Origin: DASSKA01 sp035765755
GTDB lineage: Bacteria; Actinomycetota; Actinomycetes; Propionibacteriales; Nocardioidaceae
DNA length: 41,421 nt
Assembly (NCBI GenBank): GCA_035765755.1
Contig: DASTWW010000122.1
Coordinates: forward strand, 1 to 41,421
Direction: 5' to 3'
Made by a program: the position numbers and the translations under genes. Under the pieces are notes generated by a model, which worked only from the letters and a program-made list of their open reading frames with translations, did not search any database and was not told the DNA's origin. Position 1 is the first letter of the stretch. Every line of letters begins with the position of its first letter. This document shows positions 1 through 9,383 of this stretch, one piece after another.

Positions 1-1219
1 GGGCGCTGCCGCGCAGCAGGGTGAGCGCCTGGCGGACCTCCGGCCGCTCGAAGAACCGGGCCGCGCCGCGGACCACGTAGGGCACCTGCCGGGCGGCCAG
101 CGCCTCCTCGAACGCCTCCGACTGTGCATTCACCCGGAACAGCACCGCCACCTCCCGCAGCGGCGTGCCGGCACGGCGCAGGGCGACGATCTGCTCGGCC
201 GCCCACTCGGCCTCGTCGACCTCGTCGGCGCACTCCCGGTACACCGGCTCCGGGCCGGCGTCCTGCTGGGACCGCAGCCGGACCCCGGCGCCCGGCGCGG
301 CGGCCAGCAGCCGGTTGGCGGCCGACACCACCTGCGGCGTGGAGCGGTAGTTGCGGACCAGGTCGATCGACCTGGTGCCGGGGTAGCGCTTCGGGAAGTC
401 CAGCAGGTGCCGGGCGCTCGCGCCGGCGAAGGAGTAGATGGTCTGTGCCGGGTCGCCGACCACGCACAGGGCGTCCCGGCCCCCGAGCCACAGGTCGAGC
501 AGCGAGACCTGGATCGGGCTGACGTCCTGGAACTCGTCGACGACGAAGCAGGTGTACTGCCGGCGCACCTGAGCGGCCACCCGCTCGTCCTCGGCCAGCA
601 GGGCGGCCGCGCACAGCAGCACGTCCTCCATGTCCATCCGGCCCTGCTCGCGCTTGAGGTGCTCGTAGGTGGCGAACACCCGGGCCACGGTGGCCGGGTC
701 CTGGCCGTTGACGCTGCGCCCCCGGGCGGCGGCCAGGGAGGGGTACTCCTCCGGGGTCACGTTGCTGACCTTGGCCCACTCCACCTCGCCGGCGAGGTCG
801 CGCAGGGTGGCGGCGTCGGCGTCGACGCGGTTGCGGCGGGCCGCGTTGCCCATCAGGGGCAGCTTGGACTCGGTCAGCACCGGCGGCTCCCCGCCGTACA
901 CCCGGGGCCAGAAGTAGCGCACCTGTCGCAGCGCCGCGGAGTGGAAGGTGCGCGCCTGCACCCCCTCGGCCCCGAGCGCCCGCAGCCGGGTCCGCATCTC
1001 GGCCGCGGCGCGGGTGGTGAACGTGACCGCGAGCACCGAGTGCGGGGTGTAGACCCCGGTGGCCACCCCGTAGCCGATGCGGTGCGTGATCGCCCGGGTC
1101 TTGCCGGTGCCGGCGCCCGCCAGCACCCGGACCGGGCCGTGGAGCGCCTGGGCCACCTCCCGCTGTTCCGGGTCGAGCGCCTCCAGGAGCTGCTCCGGCG
1201 AGCGTGGCGGCGGGGTCAT
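1..1219 (-). CDS. uvrD2: UvrD2-like superfamily 1A DNA helicase, C-terminal part outside the window
   Basis: About 406 N-terminal residues are visible; the gene runs off the left edge. It is an ATP-dependent 3'-5' DNA helicase of the UvrD/PcrA/Rep family. Visible motifs are Walker A AGAGTGKT (residues 34-41), Walker B VVDEFQD, and motif III GDPAQTIYSFAGA, with the 1B and start of the 2A domains around them. The ATG at 1219 is preceded by GAGGGGG 10 nt upstream. It diverges from a mycoredoxin gene, the same arrangement as uvrD2 and mrx1 in Mycobacterium tuberculosis, which is why I prefer UvrD2 over PcrA. The deciding C-terminal HRDC region is not in view. Confidence 0.88.
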   Translation of the reverse strand, partial: MTPPPRSPEQLLEALDPEQREVAQALHGPVRVLAGAGTGKTRAITHRIGYGVATGVYTPHSVLAVTFTTRAAAEMRTRLRALGAEGVQARTFHSAALRQVRYFWPRVYGGEPPVLTESKLPLMGNAARRNRVDADAATLRDLAGEVEWAKVSNVTPEEYPSLAAARGRSVNGQDPATVARVFATYEHLKREQGRMDMEDVLLCAAALLAEDERVAAQVRRQYTCFVVDEFQDVSPIQVSLLDLWLGGRDALCVVGDPAQTIYSFAGASARHLLDFPKRYPGTRSIDLVRNYRSTPQVVSAANRLLAAAPGAGVRLRSQQDAGPEPVYRECADEVDEAEWAAEQIVALRRAGTPLREVAVLFRVNAQSEAFEEALAARQVPYVVRGAARFFERPEVRQALTLLRGSA

Positions 1220-1223
1220 CGGG

Positions 1224-1248
1224 AACAAACCCCCTCGTCTGGGTTGTT
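1224..1248. promoter_or_regulatory. Imperfect inverted repeat between the divergent helicase and mycoredoxin genes
   Basis: AACAAACCC at 1224-1232 faces GGGTTGTT at 1241-1248 across an 8-nt spacer, with one bulged base. It lies in the 93-bp divergent region, about 65 bp before the mycoredoxin start, and is more AT-rich than its surroundings. It could be an operator or an mRNA leader hairpin for the leftward gene. No consensus was recognised. Confidence 0.3.
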
Positions 1249-1312
1249 TAGGGAGTGCTCGTCACGGTTCTGCGGACGGGCGGCACCAGCCTAGACGGCA
1301 GGAAGGACACAC

Positions 1313-1570
1313 ATGCCGAACGGATCGGCCCACCAGGTCACGATGTACTCCACTCCGTGGTGCGGGTACTGCCACCGGTTGCGCGGCCAGCTCGACCGCG
1401 AGGGCATCGGCTACGACGTGGTCGACATCGAGCAGGTGCCGGATGCGGCGTTGCTCGTGGAGCGGGTCAACAACGGCAACCAGACCGTGCCCACCCTGGT
1501 GTACGTCGACGGCACGGCGCAGACCAACCCCTCGCTCGCCGAGGTGAAGGCCAAGCTCGCCGCCTTGTGA
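1313..1570 (+). CDS. mrx1: Mycoredoxin (glutaredoxin-like thiol oxidoreductase)
   Basis: An 85-residue single-domain thioredoxin-fold protein. The active-site motif is CGYC at residues 17-20 after a short beta strand, and the cis-proline loop is TVP at 58-60. CGYC is the signature of actinobacterial mycoredoxin-1, which reduces mycothiol-protein mixed disulfides in the cytosol. The ATG at 1313 follows AGGAAGG at a good distance. The gene diverges from the UvrD2-like helicase and converges on nudC with a 3-bp gap, as in M. tuberculosis. A generic NrdH or glutaredoxin is less likely because of the motif and the neighbours. Confidence 0.92.
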   Translation: MPNGSAHQVTMYSTPWCGYCHRLRGQLDREGIGYDVVDIEQVPDAALLVERVNNGNQTVPTLVYVDGTAQTNPSLAEVKAKLAAL

Positions 1571-1573
1571 GGC

Positions 1574-2491
1574 TCACCAGTGGCCGGGCAGCGGCCCGCC
1601 GAACCAGGCTTCGACCAGTGAGCGGGAGATCGAGATCCCGCCGGGCAGCAGCAGCGTGCCGGCCTCGGCCTCGGCGCGCATCTGCTCGCGGGTGAACCAC
1701 CGCGCGTCGCTGATCTCGTCCTGGTCCACCCGGATCTCGGTGGTCACCGCGCGGGCGAAGAAGCCGACCATCAAGCTCGACGGGAACGGCCAGGGCTGGT
1801 TGCCGAAGTAGGTGACGTCGGTGACCTGCACACCGACCTCCTCGGCCACCTCGCGGGCCACCGCCTCCTCGAGGCTCTCGCCGGGGTCGACGAAGCCGGC
1901 CAGCGTGGAGTAGCGGCCCTCGGGCCAGCTCGGCTGCCGGCCGAGCAGCGCCCGGTCCCCGTCGGTGACCAGCATGATCACCGCCGGGTCGGCGCGCGGG
2001 AACTGCTGCCGGCCGCACCCGGTGCAGACGAGCACGTGGCCAGCCGCCTGGGCTTCCAGCCGGCCGCCGCAGCGCGGGCAGTGCCGGTGCGCCGCGTGCC
2101 ACTCCGCGAGCGCCACCGCGTGCACCATCAGGCCGGCGTCCCCCTGCGACAGCAGCGGGCCCACCCGACGCAGGGTGCTCCAGGTCTCGTCGGGGGCATC
2201 GTCCTGGAGCAGGGCGAAGTGCGCCCGGCCGTCGCGGATGCCCAGGAAGATGCGCAGCCCGTCGCCGGTCAGCCTGGGGCTGCGCCAGGCCACGCTGGCG
2301 TCCTCGCCGACGGGGAACCGTCCCTCGGCGATCGGCACCACCCGGGTGGTGGGGTCTGTCCACGCGTGGGCGAGCCAGGCCTCGTCCCCGCGTCGTACTC
2401 CCGCCCGGTCGTGCATGTGCGCGGTCAGCGCGATGTCCACCGCCCCGGGGGCGGGCAGCGGTTCGACGGGAGAGGTGTCGCTGGAGCTCAC
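1574..2491 (-). CDS. nudC: NAD(+)/NADH pyrophosphatase NudC
   Basis: A 305-residue Nudix hydrolase of the NudC subfamily, which cleaves NAD(H) to NMN(H) and AMP and can remove NAD caps from RNA. It has a zinc ribbon with Cys138, 141, 156 and 159, a complete Nudix box at 199-221 (G-x5-E-x7-RE-x2-EE-x-G), and the diagnostic motif NQPWPFPSS at 231-239 just after the box. That motif separates NADH pyrophosphatases from other Nudix enzymes. The GTG start at 2491 lies 9 bp after the adnB stop, so it is probably the last gene of the adnAB transcript. Confidence 0.95.
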   Translation of the reverse strand: MSSSDTSPVEPLPAPGAVDIALTAHMHDRAGVRRGDEAWLAHAWTDPTTRVVPIAEGRFPVGEDASVAWRSPRLTGDGLRIFLGIRDGRAHFALLQDDAPDETWSTLRRVGPLLSQGDAGLMVHAVALAEWHAAHRHCPRCGGRLEAQAAGHVLVCTGCGRQQFPRADPAVIMLVTDGDRALLGRQPSWPEGRYSTLAGFVDPGESLEEAVAREVAEEVGVQVTDVTYFGNQPWPFPSSLMVGFFARAVTTEIRVDQDEISDARWFTREQMRAEAEAGTLLLPGGISISRSLVEAWFGGPLPGHW

Positions 2492-2500
2492 GCCCCCACC

Positions 2501-5500
2501 CTACGGTCCGGTAGCCGGTGGGCGGCCGGGGCCGGTGGCGGTGAGCAGCCGCTCCAGCGCGGCCCGGTCGGGGAGCTCCTCGGGCAGCACCAGGTCGCCA
2601 CTCCGCACGTAGTAGAAGCCCGCGCGCACCCGCTCCAGCGGCACCCCGGCCAGCTCGGCCCAGGCCACCCGGTAGACCGCGAGCTGCAGCGGGTCGGCGG
2701 TCTTCCGGCGATTGGTCTTCCAGTCAACGACCAGGTAGCCGTCCCCGTCGGCGTAGACCGCGTCGATGCGGCCGCGCACCACCTGGCCGGACAGCACCAG
2801 CGCGAACGGCGGCTCCACCGCGACCGGGGTGCGCTCAGCGAACGGACCGGCGGAGAACCGGGTGATTAGCTCCTGCAGCTCCGACTCGTCGTCGATCTCC
2901 GCGTCGGCCCGGCCCGGCAGGTCGTCGGGGTCGAGGAGCAGCTGCTCGCCGAACCGCGCCTCGATCCAGGCGTGGAAACGGGTGCCGAACCGGGCCGCGG
3001 CCGACGGCTTGCGCGGCATCGGCCTGGCCAGGTCCGCGGCCAGACCCGTCGGGTCGTCGCGCAGCCGGGCCAGGGAGGTCGCCGAGAGGCTGGAGGGCAG
3101 CGGCACGGTCACCGTGTCCGCGCGGTCGCGTCGGGCCTCCTCGAGCAGCCGGTCGATCTCGGCGTCCCACTGCCCGACCCGCTCGGCCTCCTCTGCGGTG
3201 AGCCCGAGCTCGAGCGGCGGCTGCCCGCCGGCGCGGTGCAGCGCGTCCCTGGCGGCCAGGACCCGGGCCGCGGCCTCGGTGCGCCGGGCCACCTCCGCGT
3301 GGTGCGCCTCCACCGGCCACGGCCGCGACACCACCCGCTGCAGCAACGGGTTCGTCTCCCCCTTCGCGGGCCGGTCCAACCACCCCTCCGGCTGCTCACC
3401 CCAGCCGGCCATCACCTCCCGGACGGTGCGCTGGTACGGCGAGGGGCCCAGCGGGCTCACCCGGTCGGCGTTCCAGCAGTACGACGAGACGACCAGCAGG
3501 TGTCGCGCCCGGGTGAAGGCGACGTAGGCCAGCCGGAGCTCCTCGGCCAGCTCATGGGTCTTCGCCTCCTGGGCGTACTTCTTGAGATCGTCGCAGGTGG
3601 GTCCGGCCAGCGCCGGCAGGTCCCGCTCGTCGCCGCGCAGCGGGGTGGGCAGCACGCCCGGCCCGGCGGTCCACTTGGTGCGGGTGCGTCCGGTGGGGAA
3701 CTTGTCCTCGGCGACCCCGACCAGGAACACCGCGTCCCACTCCAGGCCCTTGGACCGGTGCACGGTCAGCAGCTTGACCGAGTCGGCGTCGGTGGGCGTG
3801 GCCACGTCCAGCCCCGCGCCGTACTCGTCCTCGGCCTGCAGGTAGGCCAGCAGCGCCGGCAGGGTGACCTGGCCGTCGACGCCCTGGAAGTCGGCGACCG
3901 CCTTCACGAACAGGTCCAGGTTGTCCCGCCGGGCGTGCGCCGCGGGGCTGGTGGAGGAGGCCAGCTCGACGTCGATGCCGGTGGTGTCGATGATGCGGCG
4001 CACCAGGTCCAGCAGCGGCTCGGCCGCGTGTCGGCGCAGCCGCCGCAGCTCGTCGGCGAGCAGCCGGAACCGCTCGAAGGCCTCGGCGGAGTAGCCGACC
4101 TCGTCACGGTCGCCGGGGTCGTCGAGCGCGTCGCTGAGCGAGACCAGCTCGGTCGGGTCCGCGCCCTCCGCCGCGGCGGCCAGCTCCGCCCCGAGGGTCA
4201 GGCCGGCGGCGCGCGGTGAGCCGGCGTGCCCGGCCAGTCGCCGGGCCCGGCGGCCGAGCAGCGCCAGGTCGCGCGCCCCCACCGCCCACCGCGGCCCGGT
4301 CAGCAGGGTCAGCAGCGCCGCGTTCGCGGTCAGGTCGTGCAGCAGGGTGAGCGTGGCCACCACCTCGGCGACCTCCGGCAGCCGCAGCAGGCCCTGCAGG
4401 CCGACGATCTCGACCGGGATCTCCGCGGCGGTCAGCGCGTCGAACACGTCGGCGGCGTGCGCGTTGTCGCGGGTGAGCACCGCGATCTGCGACCACGGCC
4501 TGCCGCTGGCCCGCTCGTGAGCGGCCAGCACCTGCGCGGGCAGCCAGGCCAGCTCCTCGTCGTACGTCGGATGGACGACCGTCCGCACCTCACCCTTCGC
4601 GGCCTCCGGCTTCGGCTCCAGCTGCCGCACCGCGGGGAACGCGGCGTACAACGGCGCGGCGAGCGCGTTGGCCACCTCCAGGATCCTGCGGTCGGAGCGG
4701 CGGTTCACGGTCAGCGGGTACGTCGGCACGTCGACCGCACCGTCCGCGGTGGGGAAGTCCTCGCCGAACCGAAGGATGTTGGACACCGATGCGCCGCGCC
4801 AGCCGTAGATGGCCTGGTTCGGGTCGCCGACGGCGGTGACCGCGTGGCCGCGGCCCTGCTCGGCGGTCGGGCCGGAGAACAGCCGGCTGAGCATCAGCGC
4901 CTGGGCCACCGACGTGTCTTGGTACTCGTCGAGGAGGACGACGTGGTACTTCCCGCGCAGCGCGACCCCCACCTCCGGCCGCTCCACGGCCAGCCGGGCC
5001 GCCAGCTCGATCTGGTCGGAGAAGTCCATCAGCCCGAGCTCCCGCTTGAGCCGTCGGTAGGCCTCCACCAGCCCGAGCAGCTCCTCACGACGGACGAACG
5101 TGTGCAACACCTTGCGAATCTCGTCGGCCTTGGTCTTGAAGGTCTCCAGCGCCAGCGCGTCGGAGAACCGGGGGCGCTCACGCCCCTGGAAGCGGCGCAC
5201 GTCGTCGGGGGTGACCAGGTGCTCGGTCATCGCGCTGTCCAGGGCGAGCAGGTAGCCGATCACCGTCGCCGGGTGGTCACTGAGCAGCTCGACGTGCCCG
5301 GTGTAGCGGGCCACCGCCCGGGCGGCGAGCTGGTAGCGCGACGCGTCGGCGATCACGCGGGTGTCCGGCTCGTGCCCGATGCGCAGCCCCTCCTCCGCCA
5401 GCAGGTTCGCGGCGAACGCGTTGTAGGTGGCGACGGTCGGCTCCTCCGGCTCCTCCCCGTGCGGCTCCCGCGGACCGCCGCGTGGGGGCAGCAGGCCGGC

Positions 5501-5773
5501 GCCGCGCAGCGCCGTGCGGATCCGGGTGGTCAGCTCGCCGGCCGCCTTGTTGGTGAAGGTCAGGCCGAGCACCTCGCCGGTGCGGACCTGGCCGGTCGCC
5601 ACCAGCCACACCACGCGCGCGGCCATCACGGTGGTCTTGCCCGAGCCGGCGCCGGCGACCACCACCTGCGGCTCGAGCGGGGCGGTGATCGCCGCGAACT
5701 GCTGGTCGCTGAACCCGAAGTCCGCGCCCATCAGCGCGCGCAGCGACTCCGGCGTGTCCAGCAAGCGAGTCAC
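2501..5773 (-). CDS. adnB: AdnB-like ATP-dependent helicase-nuclease subunit
   Basis: A 1090-residue protein with an N-terminal UvrD-type motor and a C-terminal RecB-type nuclease. The motor has Walker A GAGSGKT (41-47), Walker B LLDEYQDTS, motif III GDPNQAIYGWRGAS, motif V LTVHRSKGLEWD and motif VI YVAFTRAR. The nuclease core reads GRIDAVY, then VVDWKTN, then LQLAVYR. With the upstream gene it forms the AdnAB heterodimer that unwinds and resects double-strand breaks in actinobacteria. The GTG start overlaps the adnA stop as GTGA (5770-5773). Order and size match M. tuberculosis Rv3201c, the dominant motor subunit. Confidence 0.93.
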   Translation of the reverse strand: MTRLLDTPESLRALMGADFGFSDQQFAAITAPLEPQVVVAGAGSGKTTVMAARVVWLVATGQVRTGEVLGLTFTNKAAGELTTRIRTALRGAGLLPPRGGPREPHGEEPEEPTVATYNAFAANLLAEEGLRIGHEPDTRVIADASRYQLAARAVARYTGHVELLSDHPATVIGYLLALDSAMTEHLVTPDDVRRFQGRERPRFSDALALETFKTKADEIRKVLHTFVRREELLGLVEAYRRLKRELGLMDFSDQIELAARLAVERPEVGVALRGKYHVVLLDEYQDTSVAQALMLSRLFSGPTAEQGRGHAVTAVGDPNQAIYGWRGASVSNILRFGEDFPTADGAVDVPTYPLTVNRRSDRRILEVANALAAPLYAAFPAVRQLEPKPEAAKGEVRTVVHPTYDEELAWLPAQVLAAHERASGRPWSQIAVLTRDNAHAADVFDALTAAEIPVEIVGLQGLLRLPEVAEVVATLTLLHDLTANAALLTLLTGPRWAVGARDLALLGRRARRLAGHAGSPRAAGLTLGAELAAAAEGADPTELVSLSDALDDPGDRDEVGYSAEAFERFRLLADELRRLRRHAAEPLLDLVRRIIDTTGIDVELASSTSPAAHARRDNLDLFVKAVADFQGVDGQVTLPALLAYLQAEDEYGAGLDVATPTDADSVKLLTVHRSKGLEWDAVFLVGVAEDKFPTGRTRTKWTAGPGVLPTPLRGDERDLPALAGPTCDDLKKYAQEAKTHELAEELRLAYVAFTRARHLLVVSSYCWNADRVSPLGPSPYQRTVREVMAGWGEQPEGWLDRPAKGETNPLLQRVVSRPWPVEAHHAEVARRTEAAARVLAARDALHRAGGQPPLELGLTAEEAERVGQWDAEIDRLLEEARRDRADTVTVPLPSSLSATSLARLRDDPTGLAADLARPMPRKPSAAARFGTRFHAWIEARFGEQLLLDPDDLPGRADAEIDDESELQELITRFSAGPFAERTPVAVEPPFALVLSGQVVRGRIDAVYADGDGYLVVDWKTNRRKTADPLQLAVYRVAWAELAGVPLERVRAGFYYVRSGDLVLPEELPDRAALERLLTATGPGRPPATGP

Positions 5774-8700
5774 GACAGCACCGTCCCGGCGCCCTTGACC
5801 GGGCAGATGGCCTGGAAGCCGCAGTGGTCACAGTGCTTGCCGGGGGTGGCCACGAACGCCTCCTCGCGCACCACGGACGCGGCCTGCATCAGCTGCCGCT
5901 GGATCTGGGTGTGCCCGTCCTCGCCCGGCTGCTGCGGCTGCTGGATCTGCACCTTGGCGGCGCCGGCCTTCTGCTTGCGCAGCTGCACCAGCTCTGCTCC
6001 ACCGGCCCGCACCGGCCGGCCTACCAGGCCGTCGGCCGCCCCGTGGTCGACGGCGTGCTGGTAGAGGCCGAGCTGCGGGTTGGCGGGCAGCTCCTTGTCA
6101 GGTGGCGGGTACTTGGAGGTCTTCAGGTCGACGACGACGACCTGGCCGTCCTCGTCGAGCTCGAGCCGGTCGGCGTACCCGTTCAGCCGGATCCGCTGGC
6201 CGTCGGGGAGCGCCACGTCGGCGGCCAGGTGCTGCTCGGTGGCCACCACCGTGCGGGCGCCCGGGCGGCCGTGCCAGTCCAGGAACCGCCGCAGGGCAGC
6301 CTCGATCTCCGCGCGCTCCTTCGCCCGCGACCACGGGGTCCGGAACGGGATCTGCGGCCACACCGCGTCCACGTGCGCCATCAGGTCGGCGAGCAGGTCC
6401 TCGCTGCCGGCGAGCTCGCCCTTGGCGACCCAGTCGGCGAGTGCGTGCACCAGCTGGCCGAAGGCCTGCGAGGCGCTCGCAGGCAGCTGCCCGCCCGCCT
6501 CCCGCTCCAGGAACCACTTGACCGGGCAGGCGAGCAGCCCCTCCAGCGCGCTCGCGGACAGCGTCAGCGGCTCGTCCGGCAGCCGCAGCGGCTGGGCGGC
6601 CAGGCTGCGGCTGCGCAGCCCCCACCAGTGGGCGGGGTCCGCGTGCGGGGTGACCGATCCGTCCGGACCGCCCTCGGCCGACAGCCGCGCGAGGCGACGG
6701 GCTGCCGCGTCCCGGAGGGCGCCCGAAGCGGCGGGATCGGAGACGGTGCGCCGCAGCTCGGCGACCAGACCGGCCAGGGACAGGGGCCGGGTCGGGCGGC
6801 CCTGCACGTGGCGGCGGGACACCGGCCCACGGCCCTCCTCCGCGCCGGGCCCGAGCTCCTCGAGGAACCGGGACGGCTGCTCTCCGTCCTCCTCGACGGC
6901 GCGGACCGCGGTGACCAGCAGCCGCTGCCGGGCCCGGGTGCAGGCCACGTAGAACAGCCGCCGCTCCTCGGCGAGCAGCGCCTTGGTGGTGGTCGACGGC
7001 AGCATGCCGTCCGCCCCGATCCGGTCGGCCTGCAGCAGGGTGGCGCGGCGCCGCAGATCGGGCCACAGCTCCTCCTGCACGTGCATGACCACCACGAACC
7101 GCCACTCCAGGCCCTTGGAGCGGTGCGCGGTGAGCAGCCGGACCGCCTCCCCGCGGACCCCCCGCTCCGCCAGCGTGTCGGCCGGGATCCGCTGCGCCCG
7201 CAGCGAGGACAGGAACGAGGCGACGCTGGTGTGCCCGCGCTGCTCCTCGGTTTTGGCCGCCACCTCGAACAGCGCGCACACGGCGTCGAGGTCCCGGTGC
7301 GCGAGCCGGGCGCCCGGTCCCGCGGCCTCGGCCGCGCGCCGCAGCCGGCGAGGCCAGTCGGTGCCCGACCAGAGCAGCCAGAGCACCTCCTCCGCCGTGC
7401 CGCCGGCGTCGAGGACGGTCCTGGCCGAGACCAGCAGCCCGGCGAGCGCGGCAGCCTTGGCGGCGGGCCGCACCGGGACCGCGTGGGACGTGCCCGGACA
7501 CAGCAGCGCCTCACGCAGCAGCACCGGTGACGGGCGCGGCGAGCGGCCGTCGCGCTCGGCGGCGCGCTTCTCCGCCAGGCGCAGCGTCCGGGCAAGGGTG
7601 CGAACCTCGGTGGCGTCGAGGCCGCCGAGCGGGGACACCAGCAGGGACTCGGCCCGGGCGGGGTCGATGTAGTCGAAATGGCCCGGGTCGTCGTTGTCGA
7701 GGTTCACCACCGCTCGCAGCGTGTCCAGCAGCGGCAGTACCGCCGGTTCCTCCACGAGCGGCAGGTCGTCGCCCGCCACCTCCACCGGAACACCGGCCGC
7801 GCCGAGGGACCGGCGCAGCGCCGGGATGGAGCGCCGCCCGGACCGCACCAGGACCGCCATCTGAGACCACGGCACCCCCTCCTCCAGATGGGCCCGGCGC
7901 AGCCGGTCGGCGACGTGCTCGGTCTCGGCGCGGTCGGTGTCGAACGTGCACACCTCGACCTCGCCGTCGCCGTACCCGTTCTCCACCGGCACCGGCTCGC
8001 GGAACGCCCGGAACGACTCCGCGTCGATCGCCCCGGTGGCGGGCAGCGAAGCCGCCACCGCCCGGGAGGCGGCCAGCAGCCGCGGCCCGAACCGGCGGGT
8101 GCTGCGCAGCGCCAGCACGTGGGCGGGTGAGCCGTCCGCGCGGCGGAACCGGTCAGGGAAGTCGAGGATGCCGCGCACCTCGGCCCCGCGGAAGCCGTAG
8201 ATCGACTGGTCCGGGTCACCGACCACCACCAGGTCGCGGCCGTCTCCGGCGAGCGCCTGCAGCAGCCGGACCTGACTCGGGTCGGTGTCCTGGTACTCGT
8301 CGACGGCGACGTAGGTGAACCGGTCACGCAGCTGCCGGCGCACCTCCGGTCGTTCGGCCAGCTGCACCGCCCGGTAGACGATCTCGGGATAGTCCAGGGC
8401 GCTGTGGTCGTCGAGGATGACGTGGTACTGCTGCATGAACCGGGCCGCGGCGACCAGCTCGGGCACGCCCTCCTCCTCGGCCATCCGCTTGAGGTCGACG
8501 GGGTCCAGGCCCTTCTCCCGGGCCCGGGCCAGCACCGCCTGCACCTCGCGCGCGAAACCGCGGGTGCGCAGCGCGGCCCCGAGGGAGGACGGCCAGAGTC
8601 GGTCCTCGGCGAGCCGGTTGCCCTCGAGCATCTGTTGGAGCACCACATCCTGCTCCGGCGCCGAGAGCAGCCGCAGCGGGGCGGCGTACACCTCGGCGGG

Positions 8701-9030
8701 GGCGTGCTGCCGCACCAGCCCGTAGGCGAAGGAGTGGAACGTGCTGCTCAGCGTGGTCGCCAGCGTCATCCCGAGGCGGGCGGTGACCCGGTCGCGCAGC
8801 TGCTCTGCGGCCTTCCGGCTGAAGGTCAGCGCCAGCACCGACTCGGCAGGGACCCCGGACTCCAGCCGGGCCACGATGGCCTCGACCAGCGTGGTGGTCT
8901 TGCCGGTGCCCGGTCCGGCCAGCACCAGCAGCGGCCCGCCGGGGTGGTCGACCACGGCGCGCTGGTGGTCGTCGAGGGGCGGTGAGGCGGCGGCCCCACG
9001 GGTGGGCCGCTCCAGGAGGTACGTCGTCAC
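5770..9030 (-). CDS. adnA: AdnA-like helicase-nuclease subunit with an iron-sulfur type nuclease domain
   Basis: A 1086-residue partner of AdnB. The motor has Walker A AGPGTGKT (38-45), Walker B VDEYQDTDPSQ, GDPDQSIYGFRGAE, TAHRSKGLEW and YVACTRAR. The C-terminal nuclease has GYADRLE, VVDLKTSK and QLGLYQ. One cysteine before the nuclease core (LLACPVKW) and three at the C terminus (CDHCGFQAIC) are spaced as in the 4Fe-4S cluster of AddB/AdnA nucleases. I chose the GTG at 9030 because it overlaps the upstream stop as GTGA; the longer frame from 9084 adds a stretch inside the ATL gene. Matches M. tuberculosis Rv3202c in order. Confidence 0.92.
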   Translation of the reverse strand: MTTYLLERPTRGAAASPPLDDHQRAVVDHPGGPLLVLAGPGTGKTTTLVEAIVARLESGVPAESVLALTFSRKAAEQLRDRVTARLGMTLATTLSSTFHSFAYGLVRQHAPAEVYAAPLRLLSAPEQDVVLQQMLEGNRLAEDRLWPSSLGAALRTRGFAREVQAVLARAREKGLDPVDLKRMAEEEGVPELVAAARFMQQYHVILDDHSALDYPEIVYRAVQLAERPEVRRQLRDRFTYVAVDEYQDTDPSQVRLLQALAGDGRDLVVVGDPDQSIYGFRGAEVRGILDFPDRFRRADGSPAHVLALRSTRRFGPRLLAASRAVAASLPATGAIDAESFRAFREPVPVENGYGDGEVEVCTFDTDRAETEHVADRLRRAHLEEGVPWSQMAVLVRSGRRSIPALRRSLGAAGVPVEVAGDDLPLVEEPAVLPLLDTLRAVVNLDNDDPGHFDYIDPARAESLLVSPLGGLDATEVRTLARTLRLAEKRAAERDGRSPRPSPVLLREALLCPGTSHAVPVRPAAKAAALAGLLVSARTVLDAGGTAEEVLWLLWSGTDWPRRLRRAAEAAGPGARLAHRDLDAVCALFEVAAKTEEQRGHTSVASFLSSLRAQRIPADTLAERGVRGEAVRLLTAHRSKGLEWRFVVVMHVQEELWPDLRRRATLLQADRIGADGMLPSTTTKALLAEERRLFYVACTRARQRLLVTAVRAVEEDGEQPSRFLEELGPGAEEGRGPVSRRHVQGRPTRPLSLAGLVAELRRTVSDPAASGALRDAAARRLARLSAEGGPDGSVTPHADPAHWWGLRSRSLAAQPLRLPDEPLTLSASALEGLLACPVKWFLEREAGGQLPASASQAFGQLVHALADWVAKGELAGSEDLLADLMAHVDAVWPQIPFRTPWSRAKERAEIEAALRRFLDWHGRPGARTVVATEQHLAADVALPDGQRIRLNGYADRLELDEDGQVVVVDLKTSKYPPPDKELPANPQLGLYQHAVDHGAADGLVGRPVRAGGAELVQLRKQKAGAAKVQIQQPQQPGEDGHTQIQRQLMQAASVVREEAFVATPGKHCDHCGFQAICPVKGAGTVLS

Positions 9031-9365
9031 GGGCGCATCAGACCAGACGGCGCCGACACCGCGTCGCGGTCCGGGGGCCACCACATCGCCTGGGTCAGGT
9101 CGACGCGCTCGGTGCTGCGCAGCGGCGTGCCTTCCTCCCGGTGGTGGGCCAGCGCCTCACCGTCGTGGCACAGCGGCAGACCACCGTCGGCGCGGACCAC
9201 CCGCCACCAGGGCACCGGTCCGCCGTACGTCGACATCACCCGGCCGACCTGCCGCGGTCCGCCGACCCCGACCGCCTCGGCGAGCGCGCCGTAGGTGGTG
9301 GCCCGGCCGGACGGGATCTGCTCGACCAGGCAGAGCACCGCCTCGACGTACTCCTCGGGGTCCAT
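9027..9365 (-). CDS. Alkyltransferase-like (ATL) DNA-binding protein
   Basis: A 112-residue MGMT/Ada C-terminal-fold protein. These proteins bind O6-alkylguanine lesions; true methyltransferases use Cys in PCHR. Here that segment is PWWRV (residues 52-56), so the alkyl-acceptor Cys and the following His are both Trp. It therefore cannot transfer alkyl groups and should act as a lesion sensor handing damage to excision repair, as known for ATL proteins. The family fold is supported by IPSGRATTYG and the wing region GRVMSTYGG. ATG 9365 matches where the family begins; GTG 9380 in frame is possible. It overlaps adnA as GTGA. M. tuberculosis has an ATL gene, Rv3204, nearby. Confidence 0.85.
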   Translation of the reverse strand: MDPEEYVEAVLCLVEQIPSGRATTYGALAEAVGVGGPRQVGRVMSTYGGPVPWWRVVRADGGLPLCHDGEALAHHREEGTPLRSTERVDLTQAMWWPPDRDAVSAPSGLMRP

Positions 9366-9383
9366 GCGTGCCACGCGCACACG

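Noticed and set aside
4226..6064. 612-codon plus-strand open frame opposite adnB
   Set aside because: It is antisense to well-supported helicase-nuclease motifs. The product is rich in Arg, Gly, Pro and Gln without domains, typical of shadow frames at very high GC.
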